The notes beneath the pieces are model-generated. The model searched no databases. It had not been told where the DNA came from and worked only from the letters and a program-made list of their open reading frames with translations. Of a stretch of 14,468 nt of DNA, positions 7,412-14,468 are shown in pieces (position 1 is the stretch's first letter; each line of letters starts with the position of its first letter). The DNA is from Gammaproteobacteria bacterium (lineage in GTDB: Bacteria > Pseudomonadota > Gammaproteobacteria > Thiohalomonadales > Thiohalomonadaceae): assembly GCA_015232955.1 (NCBI GenBank), contig JADFYS010000016.1:1-14468 (forward strand). Direction: 5' to 3'. Made by a program: the position numbers and the translations under genes.

Positions 7412-8037
7412 GCCGCTTATCACATCAGGGGTTTACCCTAATGGAGCTGCTCATTGCGTTGGCGATGTTTGCCCTGCTCTCAGCGATGGCCTTCGGGGGA
7501 CTGAACTCCATGCTCAAGACCGAACAGCAGCTGGAGAGCCATTCGCAGCAGTTTAAACAGCTTCAGCGAGCGCTCTATATTCTGGGCGAGGATCTCAATC
7601 AGCTGGCCGGGCGCGCCATTCGCGATCAGTACGGAGATCGCCAGCCACCCCTTCAGAGTCAGGAGGTGGGGCAGCTCCTGCTGGAGTTTACCCGAGCTGG
7701 CTGGGCCAATCCGGCGCGACAGCCGCGCAGTACCCTGCAGCGGGTCGGTTACGGGGTGGAGGAGGGGGTGTTGAGCCGCTATAGCTGGCGGGTGTTGGAT
7801 CGCGGTTACGCCTCTGAGCCCGATAAGGCCGAATTACTCCATGAAGTGGAGGAGATCCGTTTCCGTTTTCTTGACCAGGAGGGGGCGTGGCTTGAAGGGT
7901 GGCCCCCAATCGAACAGAGTACAACGGGGGAGGGATCTCGCTCGACACCGCTGCCTCGGGCAGTTGAGGTGACAGTGACCGTCGCCCGCTATGGTGAACT
8001 CCGTCGTCTGATACGGACGGTGGGAGTGACCTGGTAA
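7408..8037 (+). CDS. gspJ: Type II secretion system minor pseudopilin GspJ
   Basis: GspJ is a minor pseudopilin of the GspI-J-K tip complex. The 209-residue precursor has an 8-residue leader MSRLSHQG cleaved before FTLMELL (Glu13 is mature Glu5). The hydrophobic helix runs to about residue 30. The larger globular domain carries the conserved stretch LQRALYILGEDLNQLAGRAI, characteristic of GspJ. The start overlaps the gspI stop (ATGA) and the TAA stop overlaps the gspK ATG (TAATG). Confidence 0.95.
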   Translation: MSRLSHQGFTLMELLIALAMFALLSAMAFGGLNSMLKTEQQLESHSQQFKQLQRALYILGEDLNQLAGRAIRDQYGDRQPPLQSQEVGQLLLEFTRAGWANPARQPRSTLQRVGYGVEEGVLSRYSWRVLDRGYASEPDKAELLHEVEEIRFRFLDQEGAWLEGWPPIEQSTTGEGSRSTPLPRAVEVTVTVARYGELRRLIRTVGVTW

Positions 8038-9005
8038 TGGGACGGGCGCGGGGAGTGTTTCAGGAACGGGGGGTGGCGCTGCTCACCGCCCTGCTGGTGG
8101 TGGCACTATCGACCATAATCGCTGTGGGTATGGTGACACGACAGGCGCTGGATGTGCGCCGAACTGCGAACCTGCTTCAGAGCGAACAGGCGTGGCTCTA
8201 CCATATGGCGGTAGAGGATCATGCGGCGCCGCTCATAGAACGCTACTGGGATGAGATTGAGTTGATTACGCTGGAACGGTATGAAGAGTTGACCGCCCTC
8301 ACCACCTTCGGTTATCAGGAGCGGGTGGAGGGCGGCGTCCTCGGGGTCGAACTGGTGCTGGATCTCGAATCCCGCTTTAATCCCAACAACCTGATTCAGG
8401 GGGAGCAGATGGTGCCGGTGCGGATGGAGATCCTGCAACGGCTGCTGCAGCAGATAGAGGTTGAACCCGAGCTGGTGGATGCCTTGGGGGACTGGATTGA
8501 TCCCGATCAGGAGACACGCTTTAACGGGGCGGAAGATCTCTACTATCAGGGGCTGGAGAGACCCTATCGCACCGCCGATGGTCCAATGGTCTCCCTGAGT
8601 GAGCTGCGTCTGATTCGCGGCGTCGATAGCGAGAGCTATCAGAAACTGCTGCTCTGGTTGATGCCGCTTCCGAGCGGGAGTGTGCTGAATGTCAACTGGG
8701 CGGGGGCGGAGCTGCTCCAGGCACTCCATCCGGAGATCGGCAGCGGTGAGGCGGAGCTGATCATAGAACGGCGACGACAGGAGCCGTTTGAGAGTGTCGA
8801 GGCGTTTAACAACTATATCAAGTCGCTGCCCGCTGCTGCGGGTGTGGTGCGAGAGGTCGAGCCGACACTCCTTGGGGTGAGTCCCGGCCACTTTGCGATT
8901 CGTACCTCACTTGAGATGGATACCATCACTCACCGTTATCAGTCGATATTGCGGCGGGAGAGTGATGGCACGGTAACGGTATTACTGCGGGAGCGGGTTG
9001 GGTAA
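8037..9005 (+). CDS. gspK: Type II secretion system minor pseudopilin GspK
   Basis: GspK is the largest minor pseudopilin and caps the tip of the pseudopilus. The 322 residues match the family. The leader ends at Gly12 and is followed by VALLTALLVV, so mature position 5 is Thr rather than Glu; the lack of Glu5 is normal for GspK and fits a subunit with nothing above it. The N-terminal helix spans about 13-35. Two T2SSK-type domains follow, with the Asp/Asn-rich segment DWIDPDQETRFNGAEDLYY (152-170) in the part of the family that binds calcium and the VNVNWAGAELLQAL segment at about 217-230. The start overlaps gspJ by one base. Confidence 0.96.
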   Translation: MGRARGVFQERGVALLTALLVVALSTIIAVGMVTRQALDVRRTANLLQSEQAWLYHMAVEDHAAPLIERYWDEIELITLERYEELTALTTFGYQERVEGGVLGVELVLDLESRFNPNNLIQGEQMVPVRMEILQRLLQQIEVEPELVDALGDWIDPDQETRFNGAEDLYYQGLERPYRTADGPMVSLSELRLIRGVDSESYQKLLLWLMPLPSGSVLNVNWAGAELLQALHPEIGSGEAELIIERRRQEPFESVEAFNNYIKSLPAAAGVVREVEPTLLGVSPGHFAIRTSLEMDTITHRYQSILRRESDGTVTVLLRERVG

Positions 9006-9014
9006 AATAGAGCT

Positions 9015-10247
9015 ATGGCCATAAGAACTTGTTATATTCGCTGGAAGGGTAGGGCGACTCCCGAAGAGTTTAGCTGGTACATTCCGGCGGCTGGAAAAGA
9101 GGAGGCGCTGGAGGGGGAGAGTACCCTCGAGGATCTCAAACCTCAGTTAAGTGGGCGACGGGCGGTGCTGGTGGTTCCGGGGCGGGATCTCCATCTCACC
9201 ACAGTGACCATTCCCAGTCGCAACCGGCAGAAGGTGATGCGTGCGGTCCCCTACGCCCTGGAAGATCAGCTGGCAGAGGATGTGGATCAGCTCCATTTTG
9301 TGGTGGAGCAGGCGCGGGGAGAAGAGGGGCAAGGGGTTGCGGTGGTGAGTCATGAACGGATGGCACAGTGGCTCGCCCCGTTTAGTGACGCCGGGATTCG
9401 TCTCGAGGCGATGGTGGTCGATACCCTACTGCTCCCCTTTAGCACCGACCGCTCGACGCTGCTGCTTGAGGAGGGCGAGGATCTCCTGCTGCGCTCGGGT
9501 CGTTATCACGGTTTCTCTCTTCCCGCTGCTGCGGCGCTGCAGCTGCTGGAGAGTGAGCGAGCGCAGGGAGATAGCAGCCAGCCAACGCCACTGGAGATCT
9601 ATGATCTGCGACAGCGGGGAGGGGATGACCCTTTCTGGAGGGAACTCTTCACCTCAGAGACGGTGACCCTCAACGAGATGCATGGCCAAAACCTGTGGCA
9701 ACTGCCGCTGCAGTGGCAGGGATCCCCTAATCTTCTTCAGGGGAGTTATAGCAGAACCGAACAGCTGGGTAAGATGCTCAAGCCGTGGCGACCGGTGCTA
9801 CTCCTTGCGCTGCTATGGATCGGCTTGATGATCGGAAGTGACTGGCTCAATCTGCAGCGTCTACAGCAGGAGGTGGCACAGCTCCAGCAAGAGAGTCGGA
9901 ACCTCTATCTGAAGGCGTTTCCTGAAAGTCAGCGTGTCATTAATCCCCGAGCACAGATGGAGCAGAAGCTGAGCAAACTGCGGCAACAGGAGGGTGGGGC
10001 GAGTGGCTTTATCCCCCTCTTTGCGCCGGCGATTACCGCAGTGATGGCTGAACCGGGGGTTGAAGTGGAGGGGGTACGCTATCGACAGCAGCGGCTTGAA
10101 CTCTATCTGCGTCTTGAGGCCATCGCTGGCCTAGAACGAATTCAGCAGCGGCTTGAAGCGGAAGGGAAGAGTGCCACCATTGAGAGTGCCACTTCCCGTG
10201 GTAGCGAAGTAGAAGGGAGAATTTCAGTGACGGAGAAGCAGGGGTGA
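9015..10247 (+). CDS. gspL: Type II secretion system assembly protein GspL
   Basis: GspL is a bitopic inner-membrane protein whose cytoplasmic part binds GspE and whose periplasmic part binds GspM. The 410-residue protein shows a large N-terminal cytoplasmic actin-like domain (about 1-250) containing the family motif RAVPYALEDQLAED (76-89). A single membrane segment lies at about 259-276. A periplasmic coiled-coil-like stretch (about 280-330) leads into a C-terminal ferredoxin-like domain (about 335-408). The start ATG lies 9 nt after the gspK stop with only a weak SD (TAGAG). The stop overlaps gspM as GTGA. Confidence 0.94.
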   Translation: MAIRTCYIRWKGRATPEEFSWYIPAAGKEEALEGESTLEDLKPQLSGRRAVLVVPGRDLHLTTVTIPSRNRQKVMRAVPYALEDQLAEDVDQLHFVVEQARGEEGQGVAVVSHERMAQWLAPFSDAGIRLEAMVVDTLLLPFSTDRSTLLLEEGEDLLLRSGRYHGFSLPAAAALQLLESERAQGDSSQPTPLEIYDLRQRGGDDPFWRELFTSETVTLNEMHGQNLWQLPLQWQGSPNLLQGSYSRTEQLGKMLKPWRPVLLLALLWIGLMIGSDWLNLQRLQQEVAQLQQESRNLYLKAFPESQRVINPRAQMEQKLSKLRQQEGGASGFIPLFAPAITAVMAEPGVEVEGVRYRQQRLELYLRLEAIAGLERIQQRLEAEGKSATIESATSRGSEVEGRISVTEKQG

Positions 10248-10717
10248 GAGCGTTCTGGTTACGACTGCAGTTACGGGAGCAGATCCTCCTCGGTAGCGGA
10301 GGCGGGGTGGTCCTTCTGCTGATCCTCTACCTTCAGTTTTGGGAACCGATGCAGCGGGAGCGAAGTGATCTTGAGGATCGCCTGCAGCGGGCACGGCAGG
10401 AGGTGAGCTGGATGCAGATCGCCGCAAGCGAGGTTCAGCAGCTGCATCGGGCTGCTCCGGGTGAAGCGGAGGGTGGGGATGGCTCTCTCCTCTCACTCAT
10501 TGATCGCACGGCGCGACAGCAGGGGCTGGCAGAGGCGATCAAAAGGATACAACCGGAAGGGGAGGGGGTACAGATCTGGTTCGAAGATGCCCCCTACCGT
10601 CTTCTGGCGCAGTGGCTAGAGGGGCTATCACGGCAGCAGGTGGAGATAGAGGCTGCAGTGATCGATAAGAGTGAACGGGCAGGGCGGGTGAAGGCGCGAC
10701 TGGTGGTGAGACGATGA
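10244..10717 (+). CDS. gspM: Type II secretion system assembly protein GspM
   Basis: GspM pairs with GspL in the inner-membrane platform. The 157-residue protein has a short cytoplasmic N-terminus, one membrane helix (about 14-33), a helical stretch rich in Gln, Glu and Arg (about 34-68), and a small periplasmic ferredoxin-like domain (about 85-157). It starts at GTG 10244 within the GTGA overlap with gspL, with GGAG 8 nt upstream (10232-10235) supporting that start. The stop overlaps gspN as ATGA. Sequence conservation in this family is low, so the assignment rests on topology, size and position. Confidence 0.92.
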   Translation: MRAFWLRLQLREQILLGSGGGVVLLLILYLQFWEPMQRERSDLEDRLQRARQEVSWMQIAASEVQQLHRAAPGEAEGGDGSLLSLIDRTARQQGLAEAIKRIQPEGEGVQIWFEDAPYRLLAQWLEGLSRQQVEIEAAVIDKSERAGRVKARLVVRR

Positions 10718-11496
10718 AAAGATGGGTCGGGTGGTTGGTGCTATTAGGGTTTGCATACGCTCTGGGGCTGCTCATCTGGCTCCCGGCGGAGAGCGCTTAC
10801 CGTTACGCTCGTCCCTATATCGAGCCGGAGATAGAGCGCCGACTGGATCTCCAGGGGGTCGACGGTACCGTCTGGCAGGGTTCAGCAGCACAGCTCTACT
10901 GGGATGAAATGGCGCTGGGGAGGTTGAGTTGGGAGGTGGCACCGCTCCAACTGTTAGGCGGATCCGCTGCCCTCCAGTGGCTGCTGCAGCAGGGGGATGG
11001 CCACCTCAAAGGGGTGGCAACCGCGGCACTTGATCGCAGTGGCGAGACGGTTGAAATGGTAGAGGGGGATTTTGGCGTAGGCCAGATCCTGCAGCTATTC
11101 CCCTTTCTGCCACTGGTTCTTGAGGGGCGAGTGGTGCTCGATCTTCCCCGGATCACGCTCAGTGGTGGCAAACTGACCGGCGCCGAGGGTGTTGTCCAGT
11201 GGCGGCAGGCGGCGCTGACAGTACCTCTAAAAGCGGCGCTGGGAGATCTCCAGTTACGCCTGGAACCGCTCACTACAGAAGGGCGAGAGGGGGTCGAAGG
11301 GATGCTGAGTAACGAGGGGGGGGAGCTGCAGCTTGCAGGGAGTGTGACTTTTGAGAGCAGTGGGCGTTACCTGACCCAGATTACGGTAGAGCCACGGTCA
11401 ACCACGCCGGAGCAGCTGCGGAACAGCTTGGGGCTGCTCGGGCGTCGGGGTCAGGATGGCAAATACCATATTCGGCGAAGTGGCGTTATCAGATGA
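10714..11496 (+). CDS. gspN: Type II secretion system protein GspN
   Basis: GspN is an accessory inner-membrane-anchored T2SS protein found in a subset of gammaproteobacterial gsp operons; its exact role is unclear. The 260-residue protein has an N-terminal anchor (about 5-24) followed by the family-typical LPAESAYRYARPYIEP region. The rest is predicted mostly beta-rich and periplasmic, with the repeated pattern of short Gly-bounded hydrophobic strands seen in GspN (DGTVWQGSAAQLYWD, GRLSWEVAPLQLL). The start overlaps gspM (ATGA). It ends the secretion genes, and the next start follows 10 nt after its stop. Confidence 0.93.
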   Translation: MKRWVGWLVLLGFAYALGLLIWLPAESAYRYARPYIEPEIERRLDLQGVDGTVWQGSAAQLYWDEMALGRLSWEVAPLQLLGGSAALQWLLQQGDGHLKGVATAALDRSGETVEMVEGDFGVGQILQLFPFLPLVLEGRVVLDLPRITLSGGKLTGAEGVVQWRQAALTVPLKAALGDLQLRLEPLTTEGREGVEGMLSNEGGELQLAGSVTFESSGRYLTQITVEPRSTTPEQLRNSLGLLGRRGQDGKYHIRRSGVIR

Positions 11497-11509
11497 GGCG
11501 AAAGTGATG
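11495..11509 (+). promoter_or_regulatory. SD that decides the gcvPB start
   Basis: GAGG (11495-11498, overlapping the gspN stop) lies 8 nt before ATG 11507. The frame stays open upstream to an ATG at 11456 inside gspN, but that longer version would add 17 residues not expected for the family and overlap gspN by 41 nt. The SD and the family length favour 11507. Confidence 0.6.
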
Positions 11510-12961
11510 GAACTCTTAATTGAACAGTCGGTACCCGGGCGCAGTAACCGGGCGCAGTTTGCGGCAACGGTCGAACCGTCTGCGGCGCCAGAGCTGCCCG
11601 AGGCGCTGTTGCGGAAGGGGGAGATCCCCCTGCCTCGTCTCTCGGAGCTGCAGGTGGTGCGCCACTTTACCCGTCTGTCGCAACGCAACTTTTCGATCGA
11701 TACCCACTTCTATCCGCTCGGCTCCTGCACCATGAAATATAACCCCCGAGGCTGCCATCGCCTGGCGCAGCTCCCGGAGTTTGCGGGAAGACACCCCCTC
11801 GCCCCGACCGAGACCCACGGCCAGGGGGTGCTCGCCTCGCTCTACCATCTGCAGCAGATCCTGCAGCAGGTGACGGGAATGGTGGGCTGTTCACTCACCC
11901 CGATGGCCGGTGCTCAGGGGGAGTTTGCCGGGATCGCGATGATCCGCGCCTATCACCAGCAGCGGGGAGATAGCGCCCGCAATGAGATTCTGGTCCCCGA
12001 TGCTGCCCACGGCACCAATCCGGCGACAGCGGTAATGTGCGGCTATCGGGTGCGGGAGATTCGGACCGATAGCCACGGCGATGTCGATTTGACTGCGCTA
12101 CAAGAGGCCGTCGGCCCGCAGACGGCGGGGATTATGTTGACCAACCCCTCCACGCTCGGTGTCTTTGAACGAAAGATCGAAGCGATTGCAGCCATTGTTC
12201 ACGCTGCAGGGGGGCTGCTCTACTATGATGGCGCCAATTTTAACGCCATCCTCGGCAAGGTGAAGCCGGGCGATATGGGGTTTGATGTGGTCCATCTTAA
12301 CCTCCATAAAACCTTCTCTACCCCCCATGGTGGCGGTGGCCCCGGGGCGGGGCCGGTGGTGGTGGGGGAGCGACTGCTCCCCTTTCTTCCGGTTCCTGTG
12401 GTCGGTTTGGAAGCGGGTGAGTACCGCTGGCTGACAGAGCGGGATCTGCCGCTATCCATCGGTCCGCTTTCCGCCTTTATGGGGAATAGCGGAATCTTGC
12501 TTCGTGCCTATACCTATGCCCTGATGTTGGGGCGACGGGGATTGGAGCGGGTTGCAGAGTTTGCGACGCTTAACGCCAACTATCTTCAGCAGCGACTGCA
12601 ACAAGCGGGCTTTAGCAGCGCGTTTCCCGATCGTCGGGCAACCCATGAATTCATTATCACTCTGCGGCGTGAGGCGAAAGCGCTGGATGTGACCACCATG
12701 GATCTCGCAAAACGGCTGCTCGATTACGGCCACCACGCCCCCACCACCTATTTTCCGCTGCTGGTGGCCGAATGTCTGCTTATTGAGCCAACCGAGACCG
12801 AAGACAAAGCGACGCTTGACCGCTTTGTCGAGGCGATGGTTAAGATTCGCGCCGAGGCCGAAGAGGAACCGACGCTACTGAAAGAGGCGCCTCATAGCTT
12901 GCCGGTGACCAGACTTGATGATGTTCGTGCCGCCCGTATCCCCCGTCTCACCTGGAGATGA
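11507..12961 (+). CDS. gcvPB: Glycine dehydrogenase (decarboxylating) subunit 2, split P-protein beta subunit
   Basis: GcvPB is the PLP-binding half of the two-subunit P-protein of the glycine cleavage system. With GcvPA it decarboxylates glycine and passes the aminomethyl group to the lipoyl arm of GcvH. The 484-residue protein carries the strongly conserved THFYPLGSCTMKYNPR region (66-81), DAAHGTNPA (165-173), the LTNPSTLGVF segment (211-220), YYDGAN (239-244) and the PLP lysine in LHKTFSTPHGGGGPG (Lys268). All catalytic elements look intact and no frameshift is seen. It follows gspN by 10 nt and overlaps dgkA as ATGA. The partner gcvPA, gcvT and gcvH are not in the window, so they must be elsewhere. 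Confidence 0.95.
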   Translation: MELLIEQSVPGRSNRAQFAATVEPSAAPELPEALLRKGEIPLPRLSELQVVRHFTRLSQRNFSIDTHFYPLGSCTMKYNPRGCHRLAQLPEFAGRHPLAPTETHGQGVLASLYHLQQILQQVTGMVGCSLTPMAGAQGEFAGIAMIRAYHQQRGDSARNEILVPDAAHGTNPATAVMCGYRVREIRTDSHGDVDLTALQEAVGPQTAGIMLTNPSTLGVFERKIEAIAAIVHAAGGLLYYDGANFNAILGKVKPGDMGFDVVHLNLHKTFSTPHGGGGPGAGPVVVGERLLPFLPVPVVGLEAGEYRWLTERDLPLSIGPLSAFMGNSGILLRAYTYALMLGRRGLERVAEFATLNANYLQQRLQQAGFSSAFPDRRATHEFIITLRREAKALDVTTMDLAKRLLDYGHHAPTTYFPLLVAECLLIEPTETEDKATLDRFVEAMVKIRAEAEEEPTLLKEAPHSLPVTRLDDVRAARIPRLTWR

Positions 12962-13332
12962 GTGCCCCAATCAATAAACCCCCACCTCAGGGAATCTTGC
13001 GAATCGGTGCCGCTTTTGGCTACTCACTGCAGGGGATTCGCGCAGCCCTGCGTTACGAAGAGTCGTTTCGTCTGGAGCTGATTGCGGTACTGTTTCTCTT
13101 CCCTTTGGGGCTATGGTTGGGGGAGAATGGAGTTGAGCGGCTGCTGCTGGTGATGCCACTCCTGCTGATGCTGGTGGTAGAGCTCCTCAATTCGGCGCTG
13201 GAGACGGTGGTGGATCGCATTAGTGTCGAACACCACCCCCTGTCCGGGCGGGCCAAAGATATCGGCTCGGCAGCCTGTTTTCTGGCACAGACCGGGGTGG
13301 TGCTGTGCTGGGTATTCATCTTGTTTGACTGA
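12958..13332 (+). CDS. dgkA: Diacylglycerol kinase
   Basis: DgkA is a small trimeric inner-membrane enzyme that phosphorylates diacylglycerol to phosphatidate, recycling lipid left by envelope glycan synthesis. The 124-residue protein has the three expected membrane helices (about 40-55, 62-80 and 102-122). The active-site motif is ELLNSALETVVDR, with Glu75, Asn78 and Glu82 matching E. coli Glu69, Asn72 and Glu76. KDIGSAA (100-106) has Asp101, matching E. coli Asp95. The amphipathic N-terminal helix containing RAALRYEESFRLE is also present. The ATG overlaps the gcvPB stop (ATGA), and GGAG sits directly against the ATG with no spacer, so translation is probably coupled to gcvPB. Confidence 0.95.
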   Translation: MSAPINKPPPQGILRIGAAFGYSLQGIRAALRYEESFRLELIAVLFLFPLGLWLGENGVERLLLVMPLLLMLVVELLNSALETVVDRISVEHHPLSGRAKDIGSAACFLAQTGVVLCWVFILFD

Positions 13333-13348
13333 CAACCAGAGGTAATTT

Positions 13349-14284
13349 ATGTCGGCATTAATCTGCGGTTCATTCGCTTATGACACCATTATGGTCTTTC
13401 GCGATCAATTTAAGAACCATATTCTTCCTGAAAGCGTCCATATGCTCAATGTCTCTTTTCTGGTGCCGGAGATGCGACGAGAGACCGGAGGGTGTGCCGG
13501 AAATATCGCCTACAACCTCAAGCTGCTGGGGGGAAACCCGCTACCGATGGCGACGGTGGGGATGGATTTCTCCCCCTATCGTGACTGGATGCTAAAGTGT
13601 GGGATTGATGTTCGTCATGTGCGCGAGATTGACCACGCCTACACCGCTCAAGCCTTTATCACCACCGATATGGATGATAATCAGATTACCGCATTTCACC
13701 CCGGAGCGATGAGCTTCTCTCATATCAATAAAGTGAGTGATGCTTCCGGGGTTGAGGTGGGGATTATCGCTCCGGATGGTCGCGACGGGATGATAGAACA
13801 CGCAGCGCAGCTGGCGGCGGCGGGGATCCCTTTTATCTTTGATCCCGGTCAGGGGCTGCCGATGTTTACAGGGGAAGAGCTGTTGCATTTTATCGATGAC
13901 GCGACCTGGGTGGCGGTCAATGATTATGAGGCAGAGCTGTTGCGGGAGAAGACCGGTAAAGGGCTGGAGGAGCTGGCGACCTCGGTTGAGGCGCTCATCG
14001 TCACCCGGGGCGGTGACGGTTCATCGATCTACTCTAATGGTGCGGTGAGAGAGATCCCGGTGGCAAAGGCGACGGAGCTGTGTGATCCCACCGGTTGTGG
14101 TGACGCCTACCGGGCGGGCATCCTCTATGGACTCAGTCGCAAACTGAGTTGGGAGATGATTGGGAGAGTTGCTGCACTCATGGGGGCGATCAAGATCGAG
14201 AGTCACGGTACCCAGAACCACAGTTTCACACCCGATCAGTTTGCACAGCGGTTTGAAGAGGAGTTCGGACTCCCTTTTCCCTGA
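13349..14284 (+). CDS. PfkB-family kinase, probably adenosine kinase-like
   Basis: This is a ribokinase-fold ATP-dependent small-molecule kinase. The 311 residues fit the PfkB family. Near the N-terminus GGCAGNIAYN (47-56) matches the first PfkB signature (GG.. .N.A). NDYE (191-194) is the NxxE motif involved in metal and ATP binding. CDPTGCGDAYRAG (245-257) is the second signature, with the catalytic base Asp252 and the anion-hole glycines before it. The DPTGCGDAYRAG form is the one I associate with bacterial adenosine kinase-like members rather than ribokinase or fructokinase, but substrate cannot be read from sequence alone. The start has AGAGG at 13338-13342 with 6-nt spacing, 16 nt after dgkA, so it is probably co-transcribed. 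A hairpin follows the stop by 2 nt. Confidence 0.88.
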   Translation: MSALICGSFAYDTIMVFRDQFKNHILPESVHMLNVSFLVPEMRRETGGCAGNIAYNLKLLGGNPLPMATVGMDFSPYRDWMLKCGIDVRHVREIDHAYTAQAFITTDMDDNQITAFHPGAMSFSHINKVSDASGVEVGIIAPDGRDGMIEHAAQLAAAGIPFIFDPGQGLPMFTGEELLHFIDDATWVAVNDYEAELLREKTGKGLEELATSVEALIVTRGGDGSSIYSNGAVREIPVAKATELCDPTGCGDAYRAGILYGLSRKLSWEMIGRVAALMGAIKIESHGTQNHSFTPDQFAQRFEEEFGLPFP

Positions 14285-14286
14285 AC

Positions 14287-14311
14287 CTATACCCAAGTAT
14301 CTTGGGTATAG
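14287..14311. terminator. Perfect hairpin after the kinase gene, possible terminator
   Basis: CTATACCCAAG (14287-14297) and its exact reverse complement (14301-14311) flank a 3-nt TAT loop, starting 2 nt after the stop codon. Position argues for a transcription end. The tail AAACTTAATTTC lacks a clean T run and the stem is only moderately GC-rich, so it may be a weak or bidirectional terminator or the end of a repeat element. Confidence 0.5.
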
Positions 14312-14339
14312 AAACTTAATTTCTCCATTTAGAATATTA

Positions 14340-14360
14340 GCGGATAATCCTAAAATCCGC
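14340..14360. repeat. Short inverted repeat GCGGAT / ATCCGC
   Basis: Six-base arms at 14340-14345 and 14355-14360 flank a 9-nt AT-rich spacer; GGATAATCC (14342-14350) is also a small palindrome by itself. GATAAT at 14343-14348 and TAGAAT at 14330-14335 resemble -10 boxes, but no matching -35 is seen. Confidence 0.35.
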
Positions 14361-14397
14361 AGTGGGACACCGTGAAGGGTGCGTTTGTGGTGGTGCA

Positions 14398-14461
14398 GTG
14401 CAACGAAGGCATGGATGCCGAAGGTACGAGTCCAAGGATGGACGAAGGTAGAACAATGCAC
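14398..14461 (+). other. Compact structured element: closing helix around two GGA-loop hairpins
   Basis: GTGCA (14398-14402) can pair with TGCAC (14457-14461) and encloses two hairpins. The first is GGCA / TGCC with loop TGGA (14408-14419). The second is GTCCA / TGGAC with loop AGGA (14430-14443). Each is followed by CGAAGGTA (14419-14426 and 14443-14450), and CGAAGG also precedes the first hairpin (14404-14409). CCAAGGATG in the second hairpin resembles the CsrA/RsmA consensus core CARGGAUG. It could be part of a small RNA, a dispersed repeat, or both. The window edge cuts whatever follows. Confidence 0.4.
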
Positions 14462-14468
14462 GAGCAAT

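Larger units (their letters stand above)
14285..14468. other. Right-flank non-coding region rich in inverted repeats
   Basis: After the kinase stop there is no credible gene to the window end. The first 75 bases are AT-rich compared with the operon. The stretch holds an 11-bp-arm hairpin (14287-14311), an inverted repeat GCGGAT / ATCCGC (14340-14360), a small CACC (14368-14371) / GGTG (14378-14381) hairpin and the folded element at 14398-14461. The density of inverted repeats suggests a dispersed structured repeat continuing past the edge, but copies cannot be counted from one window. Confidence 0.5.

Noticed and set aside
8037..8100. Missing Glu at mature position 5 of GspK as a defect
   Set aside because: Lack of Glu5 is the normal state of GspK family proteins, which sit at the pseudopilus tip.
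8106..8891. 261-residue minus-strand open frame inside gspK
   Set aside because: It lies entirely antisense to a well-supported gspK and shows no domain; long antisense frames are common in genes with this codon bias.
14021..14467. 148-residue open frame on the minus strand at the right end
   Set aside because: Half of it is antisense to the intact kinase gene and the rest runs through the inverted-repeat-rich flank. It shows no recognisable domain, so it is probably a shadow of the repeat.

Overview
The window suggests the chromosome of a gammaproteobacterium of moderately high GC. The coding core is GC-rich, and the two flanks (about 1-100 and 14285-14360) are more AT-rich. The gene order gspC-D-E-F-G-H-I-J-K-L-M-N is the classical proteobacterial type II secretion system (T2SS) order, and the presence of gspN and GspC with a PDZ domain points to Gammaproteobacteria. 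Nothing here fixes the genus, and no rRNA, tRNA, CRISPR array, transposase or phage gene is visible.

Layout. Positions 1-272 are non-coding, with a possible extended -10 promoter at 231-239. Positions 273-11496 hold a complete 12-gene T2SS operon, all on the plus strand: inner-membrane connector GspC, secretin GspD, ATPase GspE, platform GspF, major pseudopilin GspG, minor pseudopilins GspH, I, J and K, assembly proteins GspL and GspM, and GspN. Most junctions overlap by 1 or 4 nt (TAGTG, TGATG, ATGA, TAATG, GTGA), which implies translational coupling. The longest gaps are gspC-gspD, which carries a perfect 14-bp palindrome, and gspF-gspG, which carries two small hairpins and the best Shine-Dalgarno (SD) sequence of the operon. 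Prepilin peptidase (GspO/PilD) is absent and must be encoded elsewhere.

Directly behind gspN, and probably on the same transcript, come gcvPB (subunit 2 of the split glycine decarboxylase), dgkA (diacylglycerol kinase, ATGA overlap) and a PfkB-family kinase resembling adenosine kinase. These have no evident functional link to secretion. The other glycine cleavage genes (gcvPA, gcvT, gcvH) are not in the window. An 11-bp-arm hairpin follows the kinase stop by 2 nt. The last ~180 bases are non-coding and rich in inverted repeats, and they end, cut by the window edge, in a compact structured element.

The two observations I rate highest are these. (1) gspH has no ATG, GTG or TTG upstream of its prepilin cleavage site; the only sensible start is a CTG at 6495 that overlaps the gspG stop as CTGA. 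(2) The right-hand element at 14398-14461 has a closing helix around two hairpins with GGA in their loops, each followed by CGAAGGTA. It resembles CsrA/RsmA-type binding hairpins or a dispersed structured repeat.
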